DNA from: Icerya purchasi | Lineage: Eukaryota > Arthropoda > Insecta > Hemiptera > Monophlebidae | NCBI GenBank assembly: GCA_039619475.1 | Contig: CM077116.1 | Location: forward strand, 1,426,001-1,490,000 | Reading direction: 5' to 3' | Length of the DNA: 64,000 bases | Shown: in pieces, positions 12,143 to 23,291 of the stretch | Layout: each line of letters starts with the position of its first letter | Position numbering within the stretch: the stretch's first letter is position 1 | Made by a program: the position numbers and the translations under genes | Notes under the pieces: generated by a model | Database searches by the model: none | Seen by the model: only the letters and a program-made list of their open reading frames with translations | What the model was told of the DNA's origin: nothing

Positions 12143-13513
12143 ACGCTTTGCGTCCTGGGCAAGGTCGTATGTCTTGGGAGGCGTCCAACATTTTTCAAGT
12201 AATTATTTTTTCTTTTCAGTCAATAACATCGACACTCGATTAACAAAGTGAGCAATGTCCATCCATTGCTGAATCATGATTTTTGGACGACGTCAGTTTT
12301 GCCATATTGCCCACACAATCATTTGGATTCTGAATTTCCGAGACAAAAGTGTATTTATAAGCTAAGGAGAGAATTGAGAAAATTGAGAGAATAGAGAAGA
12401 ATTTAATATTGAAACGGAACTAAGAATTGTTATAAATTAATTTGGTGTTCCATAATGAACTGAAATATACTTTCTATATGTGACACACTTTATTAAGTAA
12501 AAACATATACACTATAAACATATAAAATTTATTATTGAAATTAAAATTGCTGACTAGTTTCGGACAGCTCAGTCCATAATCATGGCGATCGCCTATTGAA
12601 ATAACCCGCTAAATGAATATGTGATCAGCATTTTAAATCTTTGTAAGAGAAAATAATTTTTTAAGCGATGTATGAACGAAAAAAAAGCATCGAAAACCGC
12701 TGATTTATTTTCTAAGCAAATTAATTCCTAATTTCACGCTGGGTGTTTTTTGATTCAATAATTATTTTACGCCTTAAATTTGATATTAATTAAAGAAAAA
12801 CAAATTGAAAACGCACTAACACTAAACTAGGTCTATTTGAAAAAAGGACGAGGCCGAAACGTAACGAGACCGAACCGTGTTGCGGCTGAAACGATAGAGA
12901 CCCTATAAAATGCATTCAAATCATCTTGAAAAATCTACCGATATTTATATAATTTTAAAGTAATCTACTGAATACAATTTTCAATAATATAAAAATAAAC
13001 AAAAAAAAAAAAAAAAAGAAAAAAAGATCCAATATTTCTTTACTATTAAATTAACGAAACACTAAAATTCGTGTCTTATCCTAATCACGCAGATACAACC
13101 TTCTACCGTGCGTGTTTGCAAGAGAGGCCAGTATAAATTGGAAAAAATGTCCATGTAATTTTAAGTTACGTATTAAAACTGATAACACCGCTTGAAGCGT
13201 ATAGCGAATTTTAAAACTAATTCTTAACTAACAATAGAATTTTAGTTCATTCGAGAATTTTTTAATTACTACTTTAGATAAATTTTTTTATACGTAATTT
13301 TTTTTTCTTCATATGATCGAAATTTTATTTAAACACAGAAAGTACACGGTTAAGAGATGGAACAAATAATTTAATTTACATTATTCGAATCAATTTAGAC
13401 TTCGTTTTACTTTGCCTTTCTCTCAGCAGGAATAAAAATCCGTAGGTCATCAATGTAATCCTACTAAATTCAAAATGTGAAATATAAAGAAAAAAAATAA
13501 ACTGTACACTTAC
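12143..13513 (-). other. Annexin intron 3, distal part
   Basis: Outside the hAT remnant I see no gene here. A short purine-rich run with GAGAATTGAGAAAATTGAGA-type repeats (12365-12400) and an A-rich run at 12999-13025 are the only structures. Some of it could be the hAT flank, but no terminal repeats are visible. Confidence 0.4.
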
Positions 13514-13718
13514 GTTTTTCGTAAGTTGTGACAAGTTCTTTTAATTCTTCGTTACTTCTGGTAGAAAGAATTTCAATCAGAGCCAGTTCATCCGTACCAG
13601 CACCACGCATTGCTTTATTCAACTGTCTAGCTAAGTATTCAATCGGTGGTACAATCAACCCCACGATCAAACTTTCGAACTTACCGCTAAGTTCACTTCT
13701 TAGATCCTCTTCCAAATT
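13514..13718 (-). CDS. AnxB10: Annexin exon 3 (repeat 1-2, residues 66-134)
   Basis: It encodes the end of repeat 1 (NLEEDLRSELSGKFESLIVG), the linker LIVPPIEYLARQLNKAM and the Ca2+ loop RGAGTDEL of repeat 2, then IEILSTRSNEELKELV and TTYEK. Acceptor AG at 13720-13719, donor GT at 13513-13512; phase 0 in, phase 1 out. The IEIL.TR.NEE block is one of the best conserved in annexins. Confidence 0.96.
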
Positions 13719-14192
13719 CTGAAAAAAAAAAAAAACAAAAAAAGACGGCTGCTATAATTTAAAATTCTTTTTGATATTTCGGACAGTACAATTAAAATAC
13801 AATGAAAATCTCTCTTTTACTAAACACCGCTTTTAAAAGAATAATTAAGTATCTAATTTATAATAATATCAAAAATAAAATCAACACAGCCTTATTGTTT
13901 TGAATCATTTTGATCTTCAGGGCCATCTTAATGAATATTTTTAGGGTAGTAGCGTAAACAGCTACGAAAAAAAAGAAAAAAAGAGAAGCATAATTAAAAA
14001 ATACGACAACGACATTTTAAAAAAAAAAAAGTAAAACAAATATAATAACAAATTTGTAAAACTAAAAATCTTTATTGAAATTAATCTGCCGAAAGGAAAA
14101 ATATTTTTTTTAGGGAATATAAGAACAAACAAATAGAAATTAAAAGTCTTAATTTTATTATTTACATATGAAGTAATGAAAATAAAACTTAC

Positions 14193-14369
14193 GCGATTTA
14201 ATTCATCTTTAAAGTACGCGGTCAACTGCTGCCGTTGTTGATTACTGCAGTTTATCAGTATCTTAATTATCTTATCTTCATCAGTTCCGAATCCTTTCAT
14301 AGCATTTCGAAGCGCCGTTCCATTTTCGGCCACATCAAAGTTTGGATTAGCCTTCACAGTTGGATTACC
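14193..14369 (-). CDS. AnxB10: Annexin exon 2 (repeat 1, residues 7-65)
   Basis: It encodes GNPTVKANPNFDVAENGTAL and the first Ca2+-binding loop NAMKGFGTDEDK, then IIKILINCSNQQRQQLTAYF. Acceptor AG at 14371-14370, donor GT at 14192-14191; both boundaries are phase 0. There is no in-frame ATG at the 5' edge, so the start codon must lie in an upstream exon. Confidence 0.95.
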
Positions 14370-14765
14370 CTAAAATTTATTATATAACAATTCTAGTTAG
14401 AATAAATAAATGGTATAATTCTCTTATTTGCAAATGTTCCAATCGTAAATATTTTAAATGTGGTAAATTTTAGATTAGTAAAAATTAAAACATAAAAACA
14501 CATTTCGTACTAAAATCTCCAAATTTTAATTAAAAACAGATAAAATATGTAAGCTGGAAAATAAATTAACCGGCTAACGAAGTATATATACAAATAAAGA
14601 TAAAGATTTGAATTTATCGTGAAGTACATGAAATCATTTACTAATGCAAAACTAATTTAGAAATGTGTAACGTCTGCAGTTAATATTCTTAAAGAAAAAG
14701 GGAAAAAAACCTTCAAAAATTAACTTTAAATACTATTGGCTTAAAGATAAATTAAAAAGCAAAAG

Positions 14766-14815
14766 GGATTGTGAAGTTAAGGTCCACAGTGTACTAAGCC
14801 CAACGCATATCTAAA
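14766..14815 (-). repeat. SINE 3' end remnant
   Basis: On the minus strand it reads CGTTGGGCTTAGTACACTGT and ACCTTAACTTCACAATCCC, close to 63707-63748 in the tail of the tRNA-derived SINE at 63515-63780. The tRNA-like head is missing. Confidence 0.75.
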
Positions 14816-15855
14816 AAATTGTATACTGGTAATACCGAAGAATTATTTAAATGAAAAGTTATATCGTATATACATATATTGAGACGGATTCGGCCGCCAT
14901 ATCTTCCATATTTCTTATGCTGTCAGAATTAAAGAATGATAATGATTGTTTTCCAAATTCTATATTCCAAAATTTTTTTGTGTTTTTTGAGAATTTCTCA
15001 GGCTTGTCTATTTCTATTTTTCCGACTTCCTCGGGTAGTGTGCAACTGAGCATTCTCCGGCAATAACGCTAAATCGACAAATCCGTGAGAATTGCGGCTG
15101 TGCATGGCACCAGAGTGGCGATCTGTTCATGGTTTCGCGTTATTGATATGAGGGTGGTTTGTTTGATTTGGCGCTGTGTGCGTCGTTGGTGCGGACCGAG
15201 CTACGTCGAGCTGTGAGAACGTTTTTTTAAGAACCCGAGAATTCAGACGCAGGGTACCCGTCGCTCTATGTAAATCAGGAATGTTCTAGAAAAATCGGTG
15301 GCGTGATGTAATTTTTTTTATAACATTTTATTATTAGGCAAAATGGCCGTTTTTTCATTTCTAACCGTCGTAAAAATTCACTATGTGGAATTAGCGATCA
15401 CTTTGCTACTCCACGCTGTTGTGGTAGCATATCTGCTTCTCAACGCTGGTGGAGCTACTGCGTTATTTTTCCTGCGGCTCGTATAAGCTGCTTCGCATGT
15501 TTTGTAATTTTTCGTTTTAAATTTGATTCGTTAATTAATTTTATCTACAGTTTTGTGTTGTATGCGTTGTATATCATCAATAACTTAACAGCTGTTTCAT
15601 GGTCATTTCAGAAATAAATAGTCGGTTTCTTTCTATTAAAACATTTTCTTTATTGGACACGTATTTCGTGACATCTCCGCCGCGGAGGCTTTATATTTTT
15701 CGTTCCCCTCTAAAAGGCTTAAAAGCTGTGCTCGTCTGAGCTTACCGATTGTGACACGCCATAGAGTGTTGCTGGCGCCCGATAATTTTCGATATATATA
15801 TACATATTTATTTTTATTTTTATTATTTTAAATCATCGCGAAAATCGGTTCTTCT

Positions 15856-15858
<3 letters not shown>

Positions 15859-15890
<32 letters not shown>
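15859..15890. repeat. (TA)n microsatellite
   Basis: Fifteen or so TA units directly abutting the hAT-type MITE at 15891; the last eight bases serve as its apparent target site. Confidence 0.9.
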
Positions 15891-15892
<2 letters not shown>

Positions 15893-16171
15893 TGGGCGTC
15901 GTTGCCCTCCCCGGAACTTTGAAACTTTATTAATCAACTGGCCACGATGAATATTCATAGGCGCGTAATCATGGACAATTTGAAAGACTTTTATAATAAA
16001 GTAGTAGAACAATTTGCCAGAAACCCACGAAAGTTATGTTTTAATTATGATTTTATTCTTGTTTAGTAAAATATTAAGCCTTTACAAATTATAAATTTTA
16101 TTTTTCCTATAACTCATATCCTCTTTCTATCATCTTGCTCCCCCCTGGCTCATCGGCTGGCGACGCCCTTG
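15891..16171. mobile_element. hAT-type MITE, family B copy 1
   Basis: Ends are CATGGGCGTCG and, inverted, CAAGGGCGTCGCCAGCC. Flanking octamers TATATATG and TATGTATG match at 7 of 8 positions, as expected for the 8-bp target duplication of hAT elements. The interior matches 49161-49450 in reverse orientation (for example GCCTTTACAAATTATAAATT and TAATTATGATTTTATTC). Confidence 0.8.
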
Positions 16172-17611
16172 TATGTATGTATATTAATAAAACACCAAAC
16201 TAAATTGAGGAGATATATTTAATTTAATAATTTAAGGTCAATAAGTTACTTAACTAAGTATTTTCGTTAATAAATTACCATATTTATGCAAAAGCATTAT
16301 GTATAAATGTTGCCGTTTGATATATGAGACTAGAGATAACTATACGTTCAAAGCGGCTTGGCCGCATTTTAGTTTTGACGGTCTTGATTATGTGACAATT
16401 TATATTATATTGGTTTTGATTAATTATTCATTCTAATTGGCAAATCCACGACAGTTATCCAGATTTTGTTCTTATTCTGTATAGTTGACCTATAAAAACG
16501 GGGCTATCCTTTCAGTTACACACAAAACCGCTGGTTGTGTTATACACTACCAACATCGCTATCGCTATTAACTTTAACACAATATTATCACTATTATCAA
16601 TGTAAAACTTAAATTTATAATTTCCGGTTTATTCCTGATTTTTCCGGTTTATTCCTGATTTTCCCGGTCCAAATCCTCCCGATTTCCTGGTTACTAAAAT
16701 TGTACAAGAGCTTATACCAACGTTCCTCCATTTGGATAATAAACCCAGCAAATTGAAGGAAGACAAATAAAACATCGATAGGAACAAAAAAATTGCAAAA
16801 TAAATTATTTAGTTTTTTGAAGTTGTTTTATTTAAATTTTAAATATTTTACCGTTATGATAACCACTGACTAACTCAAGCAATATATGCTTACTTTATTA
16901 ATAAAAATTAATATTGAAGTTTATAACAGGCTGATTTACCACTTCGACATTTGTAATCATAAGCGCTGACTTCAAAGGATTTACGAAGTTTAAGCTCCTC
17001 CAAAAGTTTTACTGAAAGGGTTCAACCCTCCCGATAAACTTAAATGCATAATATTTTATGCGTTTTATTGAAATTTTAACTAAAATGTACTGGCAATGAA
17101 TATAAATATTACTCATATCAAAATAGACTTGCCGTTATAGAAAAGGTCTGGAAAGAAGAATGGAATTTTTTTTGTTACTATTAATAATGTTTGACCACCG
17201 CAGCATATTTTATACAAATAAAAAAGAATTTCTTAATTTATTATTAACTAAAGTACTTTAAAAAAAGTATTCATGTTTCGTTTTTCAAATGATTTTTTCT
17301 TATTAAAAATATCGTTTTTGGCTATTTTTATTTTTTCCCCCCCAATTCTACAACAAAATTCCCGGGTTATTGCCAGTTGGGCGGCCACCCTATTTATTTA
17401 TATTCATTGGAAATGCACACTGTGTTTTGCCTTATATTTTTCAGTACCTTTTTTCTGTTGTTTTTTTCCTTCTTCTCAAAGTTGCAATTTCGGTCTTTCC
17501 ATTGCACTTGAAAATTAAATTACATTAAATGGCAATGCAAATAATGTATTGTAGCCAGATAATTAAAACATATAGCGCTATCTAGGTAAAATTATATACA
17601 ATTATGAAAGA
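16172..17611. other. Intron 1 stretch with repeat family C debris
   Basis: No gene. A block at 16618-16770 (CCGGTTTATTCCTGATTTTT, GGTTACTAAAATTGTACAAGAG) is repeated at 25268-25400. A terminus-like phrase GGGCGGCCACCCTA sits at 17379-17392, resembling GTGGCCACCTA at 24801-24811. These may be parts of one DNA-transposon family. Confidence 0.45.
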
Positions 17612-17806
17612 ATGTATTTTATTGTAAAAGATTATTTTACACATTTCATTGTAAAAGATTATTTTACACAATACATTGTAAAAAATTATTTTACACATTT
17701 CATTGTAAAAGATTATTTTACACATTTCATTGTAAAAAATTATTTTACACATTTCATTGTAAAAGATTATTTTACACATTTCATTGTAAAAAATTATTTT
17801 ATTTAA
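17612..17806. repeat. 27-bp minisatellite, about 7 copies
   Basis: Unit CATTGTAAAAGATTATTTTA plus CACATTT, 27 bp, repeated about seven times. The core GTAAAAGATTATTTTAC is an imperfect palindrome. Units alternate between GATTA and AATTA in the later copies, suggesting a 54-bp higher-order period. Because 27 is a multiple of three, both strands stay open: FIVKDYFTH on the plus strand and KIIFYNEMC on the minus strand. I read these frames as a by-product of the repeat, not as genes. Confidence 0.95.
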
Positions 17807-18299
17807 TAGAGAGAACTACATTTTTATCATTTAAAATCACGAGTGCATATTTTTCACAATTTTGTTAGGAGGTAATGATCGCAATACTTAAAACAAATTT
17901 AATCTATTTTAAAATTGTATCCGGTTTGTTTAGATTATGTAATTTTTTAATTTTTTGATTTATTTCATTAATAATAATAATAACAATAATGATAACAAAA
18001 AACCCTTTGTTCGATACAATTAATACAACACGTGAAAAATTGATTAATAAGTAGGATTATGTTCTTCGAAGTTTCGTGAACAATGTAGTTTTAGCGACGT
18101 AGACAACTGGTGGTTCTATTTATAACGGGAAGGATGCCATAAAAATGTTGTTCTGTGTTAACGCATTAATGTTAAGCGGCAGTAGTTTGTGTCTATTACG
18201 TGTAAAATTCAGATAAACAAAATAAAATAACAAATAACGGAAATGGTAGGAGCGAGAACATGAGAGTGTGTGAGATACTATTGTCGGTCACAGGTTAAT

Positions 18300-19300
18300 G
18301 TACCACCTTGCGCGTCGACTTGGAGCGATATGCGCACCGTCCAGATAGATAATATAAAAGAACTAAGTAGAAGAATGACAGACAAAGAAGGGAACGACAA
18401 GATACACGAAGCACAATAACGAGCACGGACACGTCAAGTGCTAAGAGCTGAGAGTAAAAAATAGAACATTCATGTGAGAAGGACGGACACTCAAAAAGGA
18501 AAGCCCCGTCGTTTGGGTGAAGAGAGCAAAGAGCGAAAGATGTTAAAGAAACGCGAAAACGAAAAAAAAATAACAGTGAATGGTTTTAAGACGTAAGCGA
18601 ATAATGGAAATGATGGCAGAACGCCAAAGTAAGGGAAATCAAGGAACCAGGGGTTGGAAGAAAGCAAAAAAACGACAGAATATGGATGTCAGACCAGTAT
18701 TTGGAATGGAGTTTTTTGAAAAGAGATAGAAGATTCGAACCTGGAATTTTAAAGAAAAAGACGGGCAAGGAAGCGACAACTCGAGCCAGAGAATCCGCCA
18801 AGTTATGCCTGCATGACTAAGAATTCATAGCAAATCAGTACGAATTGAATGAAGACAAAAAAATCATGAATGAGTGAGCGTGTTCAAAGAACAATAAAAT
18901 CACAGGCGTACGTGGAAAAACAGAAATATAATGCCTGAAGAGCCCCAACAGAATCAGAGATAATCGAATAGTTTTTAAAATAGCGTTGGAAGAAAACATA
19001 AATAACGAAGAATAACCATGAGCTCAGTTGTAAATATAGAGCAAAAGAAAGAGAGTCTAAAGGATTCGGAGTGATTAATTTCCGAGAGAATAAAAGAGGC
19101 TCCAAATCCACCAGGACCCTTCGAACCATAAAGATATTCGCATGTAGAGGAAATAAGAAATTAATAGTGTTACGGAATTCCCGAATAGCGACGGTTTAAG
19201 ATAAAGATTCGAACGGTAAGGACGGGTAGAGAAGCTTAGGAAAATGCATGAGATTAACTAGGTCGAAGGAGAAGTAGGGAAAGTTTGAGAAATAAGATTA
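18300..19300 (-). pseudogene. Decayed copy 1 of the RNase H-bearing LINE (C-terminal part)
   Basis: Minus-strand pieces align with the C-terminal half of the LINE at 40210-42648: ISDSVGALQAL (RNase H third acidic site), MADSLARVVAS (fourth acidic site), SNLLSLFKKLHSKYWSDI, and near 18340 CASCILSFPSLSVILL. Stops and frameshifts are frequent. A Mutator-like element interrupts it at 19301; similarity to the LINE (compare AACTAAG...GGATAGCAATTTTC with 41343-41389) resumes at about 21274-21329. Confidence 0.8.
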
Positions 19301-20011
19301 AGGGGTTCGCCACCTTGGCGTTCGGAAAAATAGATATAAAAAAAAACTTTTTTTAAACGCAGTCACTAAATATAATAAAATAATCTTTATTTTACACGCA
19401 TACATAGTATTTTTATGAATAATTTACAATGTTAAAAATTGAAAAAAATTAAAAAATGTCGGAGATATGAGCCGACAAGTAGAGCCCTGTTTTAAAAATC
19501 CTCGTTGATGGTGTACTTGATTTCTCTGCTAGGTAATAGTTATCGTGTAACGTAGGGAAATTTTTTTTTAAATTTTTTTGTAGAAATGACAGCTGTTTGA
19601 AAAAAAAACTCAAATTTGCCTTGAAATTTTGAGTTTGAAACATTTTTTAATTTTTGAACATGACACCCAATCAAAAAAAGCCTACGTCACACTTTAGATT
19701 ATATTATAAAAAATAACCGTTGTAAATTTCAACCAAATCAGTTAAGTAGATCGGGAGATATCGTGTACATCGTTATGGAAAAAGTAGTTTCAAGAAAAAT
19801 GCAAAAGAAAAAATGTATAACGTCAGCGATTTAATCGACGAAGGTCTCCCCTTACAAACAACACATTGTTTACAACATTAGAAAAATTTGTTTTCGTTTT
19901 AAAAATCCGGACAGACCTCGTATTTCATTTCTATATTATACTATAGAATAGGGTAGGCAAAGTTGAAACTAGTTTATATGAGACTAACAAAATATTCTTC
20001 CTGTTGGTTGT

Positions 20012-20811
20012 GTGATACAGAAGTGTACATATCGCCACGTGTATATTACAGGAATCAGATTTTTTGATTTTTCAATGGAAAATATTATTAAAATGTCGAA
20101 ACGAGTAGCTTTAGTTGCAAAAAGTGGCCGAGAAGCAGTTGGACGTCCTTGCCGGAACAAGAAGAAACGACCGATAAATCGTTGGGTAATGGAAAACGAG
20201 GAAGCTAGCACCAGTACATCAGCTAAAAAATTAAAGAGCAGTGAAGCTGTTGATTTTGATGTAAATACATCTTTCGGGTATCGATTAATTAATTTTGTAT
20301 CAGTTTGCGGCGATGATATAAACTTCACTGAAACATCTCTTCGTGGGCTTGGTTTTAAACTGCAGGTGGATTGTGCTAAATGTGAACCAGTTTTAATAAT
20401 TGCATGTCCTTTTATTGGTGGTAAAACATATGATGTAAATAGACGATTAGTTTTTGCGTTCAGACGACTTATTGGAATCGGTTTAGCAGGAATAGAGAAA
20501 TTATATGGAATAATGGACTTACCTAAACCAATTTTTCACTCGTTTTATGATAAAGTTGTGTGATATTCATATTGCTGCAAAAACAATTTATGAATTATAC
20601 ATGAAAAATGTTGTTGAAGATGCAAAAAAAATTAGAAAAAGCAGAACTCACCGTTTCAGGGGATGGAACTTGGATGAAACGCGGTTACTCATCTCTTTTA
20701 GACGTTTCTACTCTTATATCGTTTTATTCAGGGAAAGTTCTTGATTTTATAGTAAAATGTTCATACTGTAAATCTCGCGATTTTTGGAAAAATTTTGAAG
20801 GTACTGAGTAA
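20012..20811 (+). pseudogene. Truncated Mutator-like transposase (PF20700-type)
   Basis: The first segment (20012-20563) has a basic start with MSKRVALVAKSGREAVGRP, then NRRLVFAFRRLIGIGLAGIE and MDLPKPIFHSFYDKVV. After a frameshift near 20560 the second segment reads EKAELTVSGDGTWMKRGYSS, then SGKVLDFIVKCSYCKSRDFW. GDGTW..RGYSSL...GKVLD....YCK is the pattern I know from arthropod Mutator-like transposases with a catalytic Asp in GDGTW. The protein stops at KNFEGTE (20811), so the rest of the catalytic core is missing. Assignment is from memory of the family, not a search. Confidence 0.65.
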
Positions 20812-20900
20812 TATGATGAGTAGAGCCAAGAACACGAAGACAAATCTCACGGTCTCAGTAGCAGCTTCATGTTTTTTAGTACAGGTCTAACGTTACAAAA

Positions 20901-21100
20901 ATGACGGAACGTGTCGACCAAAAAATTTACATTAAATTTTGCTTTAATGTTGGCCATACAGCAAGCAAAAACTATTACAATGATTAAAAAATCTTTTGGA
21001 GACCAAAACATAGATGTGGCGCAAATAAAAGAATGGTTTAATTGATTCAAAAATGGTCGGGAGTCGGTCGAAAATGACCCATCATTACGGTTCAATCGCT
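20901..21100 (+). pseudogene. Mariner transposase N-terminal fragment
   Basis: ATG at 20901 starts MTERVDQKIYIKFCFNVGHT, then after a one-base frameshift KTITMIKKSFGDQ, DVAQIKEWFN, a stop, and FKNGRESVENDP. This is the first helix-turn-helix of a mariner transposase of a different lineage from the intact one at 45631-46704. It ends abruptly around 21100 with no catalytic part. Confidence 0.8.
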
Positions 21101-21329
21101 ATCTGAGTTTCGAGCCAACTCTGACGCGCTCACTTCTAATTACTAGAACTTCACTAATATTGGGAATTTTTGAATAATTAAACGCTTAAAATATTCTCGA
21201 AAGTATAAACGATTTAATTAGCTAAAAAAAAATCAATTTTTTGAAAATTTCAAGGTGGCGTAACCCCCTTAGAAAGAGTAAAAACTAAGTAGTAGTAAGG
21301 AGATGTGAGCAAGGATAGCAATTTTCTTG

Positions 21330-22010
21330 TTAACTCTCTAAGGGGCTGTTTTTATACTTTTGGTACTCCAAATGAGTATAAAAGCTTTAATTCCTTTTTA
21401 CTGCTTGTTTAATGTATGTTCCCCTTTTTGGTATATGTCCTAGTCTTTTTGTAATCTTATTTCTTTCGTTACTGTTGCTTAATGTCTGCTAATTTTTAAG
21501 CTTTCCACTTTGTCGGTAGCGATGTTTGAATAATTTTTCGGGAAAGCAGGCCTTGATAAAGTCTGCGCTGAGATTCTTTGTAAGTCAACTTTTCACCACC
21601 AATTTCTTTATTGCAGTATAAATGCATTTGTTATTGCTGCGCGCATCAGGTGAAAAAAGTCCGTAAATACAATTTCTTACTTTTCCTATTCAGAGCATAA
21701 TCACTTTTTAACTAATCGAAATTGTCTACAAAATTTGTGAGAGCATTATAATTGAAATACTTCAATAATAGAACCGTCTTTCTGTTTACGAAAAACTTTC
21801 TTAACGTTCAATGGATTATGATGGTCCTGATAAAAAATACACCGATTTGTTCCTTTTCATCTGAACACTGCTAATTCACCGCGCTATAATCGTGATCTCC
21901 ACGTTTCATCTTCCTTTAATTTTGGTAGATGTTTACGATCCGGATTTACGGTACCGGAAGCATGGATGCCTTGTTTATTTTTCAAGTCATATTTCGTATA
22001 TTTTATTATT
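21330..22010 (-). pseudogene. piggyBac-family transposase remnant
   Basis: Minus-strand translation gives, in broken frames, GIHASGTVNPDRKHLPKLK, then KVFRKQKDGSIIEVF, FFHLMRAAITNAFI and GGEKLTYKESQRRLYQGLLS. These correspond to the KGI.ATGTVR.NR, RKQKDGS and IVNAFILY blocks of piggyBac (DDE_Tnp_1_7) proteins. Many stops and shifts, so it is dead. Its distal end abuts a TTAA at 21330-21333, the piggyBac target, where the LINE copy breaks off. Confidence 0.7.
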
Positions 22011-22057
22011 ATATTTTTTTTACGAGACATTAACCTAGCGCAAGCGAAAGTGTGTGT

Positions 22058-22122
22058 GCTAATAGGATTCGAACCAGGTTCTACCCGAACATAACACCAC
22101 TGCCTCACCAACTACACCACGG
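22058..22122 (-). repeat. tRNA-like sequence (SINE head or tRNA pseudogene)
   Basis: On the minus strand, box A-like TGGTGTAGTTGGTGAGGC (22120-22103) and box B GGTTCGAATCC (22075-22065) are correctly spaced for a pol III promoter. The acceptor stem does not pair, so it is not a functional tRNA. It lies at the upstream edge of the piggyBac remnant. Confidence 0.65.
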
Positions 22123-23291
22123 TAAACGATAAAAAGAGTAATGTATTTCCGACAGTCAAATGTGATAGATAGCACGGGTTTCGTTAAAAAAATTAAGAGT
22201 TTCCAAAAAAATTCTATTAAACCGAACAAAGCAGAACATACAAACGATAAAATCGTAACGACTGCAAGTTCTGCAGAACGGGTATAATAACTGCATTTTA
22301 GCCATATCAGTCAGTGGTATAAGCAAAATCAGGAAAATGGACAACGCTAAACATTCTAACAAATATCGACCCACTTTTCCTGCTTATTCGAACATAACAA
22401 ATCCATTATCCATTTCGTGGAAACCACTGTGAAACAAGATCAGCATAGTAGTGATGATAATTTATTAAATGAACTTTTTGTTCGTACACGTTTTCTTTAC
22501 CTGTACGTTTCGGCTAAAGCCGAGTGTGGAGGTATAATTATTTGCTATAATTTCAGTTTTTTGCCCTTTGTTGTTTCAGTTAATCAAAAATTATATATAT
22601 ATATAACATTTATACTTTTTTTTCCCCGTTCAAGTAGAACCGGGTTTGATTCCCATTGCCGCATATTGACACTTTTAAAAATTTCACTTGCGATGTCCGT
22701 AGTTGACGCAGCCAAAAATAGGAAAAAAAAAAAAATCTTTTTCTTTTATCGGACCATTATAATAGCGTTGTGCTGTCTGCTTCCGTTTTTCTCTTCAGTT
22801 TTTTAAGATTTAAACGTCTTGTAATGTATTAAATTCGGTGTTTTTGTGTAATAATGGTTATTTATTTACTAAATCATTACTAACATTTTCATTCACGCGT
22901 AGAATGTTGCAAATGTATAATATTCTTATAATTTTGTTCAGAAATTATTAAAATTAAAATTTAGAAAAAAAATCCTCTATAACTGTTAAAGATAGGTCTA
23001 AATTACTAATCGGTCTTTAATGATTCTTCAGAAGTTTTTTTTTTAAATTCTAATACAGTAGCCTTAAAAATCATCGGCGGTTGTCCCGTGTTGACAACAT
23101 CTTTATTATATTCAAGTTTTGGCTACTGTGGAAGTAAAAAATTTCAAGGAACATCAAAACGTGTGCTGATTTTGTACCGGTCTTAAAATTTTGTCCCATT
23201 TCGCCTAAAAGTAAAGCGATAAAAAAAACAGTAAATAAGTAAAATCATTCATGGTAGTGGAAAAAATTGAATTGGAAACGCGCAGTACATG
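22123..23291. other. Intron 1 stretch, nothing identified
   Basis: No gene or element recognised. A phrase at 22638-22653 (CCGGGTTTGATTCCC) resembles a box B but has no box A partner. The 129-codon frame at 22417-22806 ends in a hydrophobic, low-complexity tail and is not supported. Confidence 0.4.

Larger units (their letters stand above)
14370..15890 (-). other. Annexin intron 1, proximal part
   Basis: No host exon found. A SINE 3' remnant (14766-14815) and a (TA)n run are listed separately. The 64-codon minus-strand frame at 14859-15053 is fairly protein-like in composition but has no recognisable family, and its neighbours are repeats. Confidence 0.4.
19301..21273 (+). mobile_element. 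Mutator-like (MULE) DNA transposon inserted in a LINE
   Basis: Terminal inverted repeats: AGGGGTTCGCCACCTTG at the left and, inverted, AAGGGGGTTACGCCACCTTG at the right (21254-21273). Inside lie a truncated Mutator-like transposase (20012-20811) and a mariner fragment (20901-21100). LINE sequence flanks both sides, which defines it as an insertion. The flanks AGATTA-type left and AGAAAGA right do not give a clean target duplication. Confidence 0.7.

Noticed and set aside
14859..15053. 64-codon minus-strand frame as an annexin 5' exon
   Set aside because: It has no annexin likeness, its phase and splice borders do not fit exon 2, and a SINE relic lies next to it.
17612..17806. Possible CRISPR array or small repetitive protein gene
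   Set aside because: Units are directly adjacent with no unique spacers, and the genome is eukaryotic. The open frames exist only because the unit is 27 bp.
22058..22122. Functional tRNA gene
   Set aside because: Boxes A and B are present but the acceptor stem does not pair; the same holds for the tRNA-like parts at 34634-34685 and 63521-63590.
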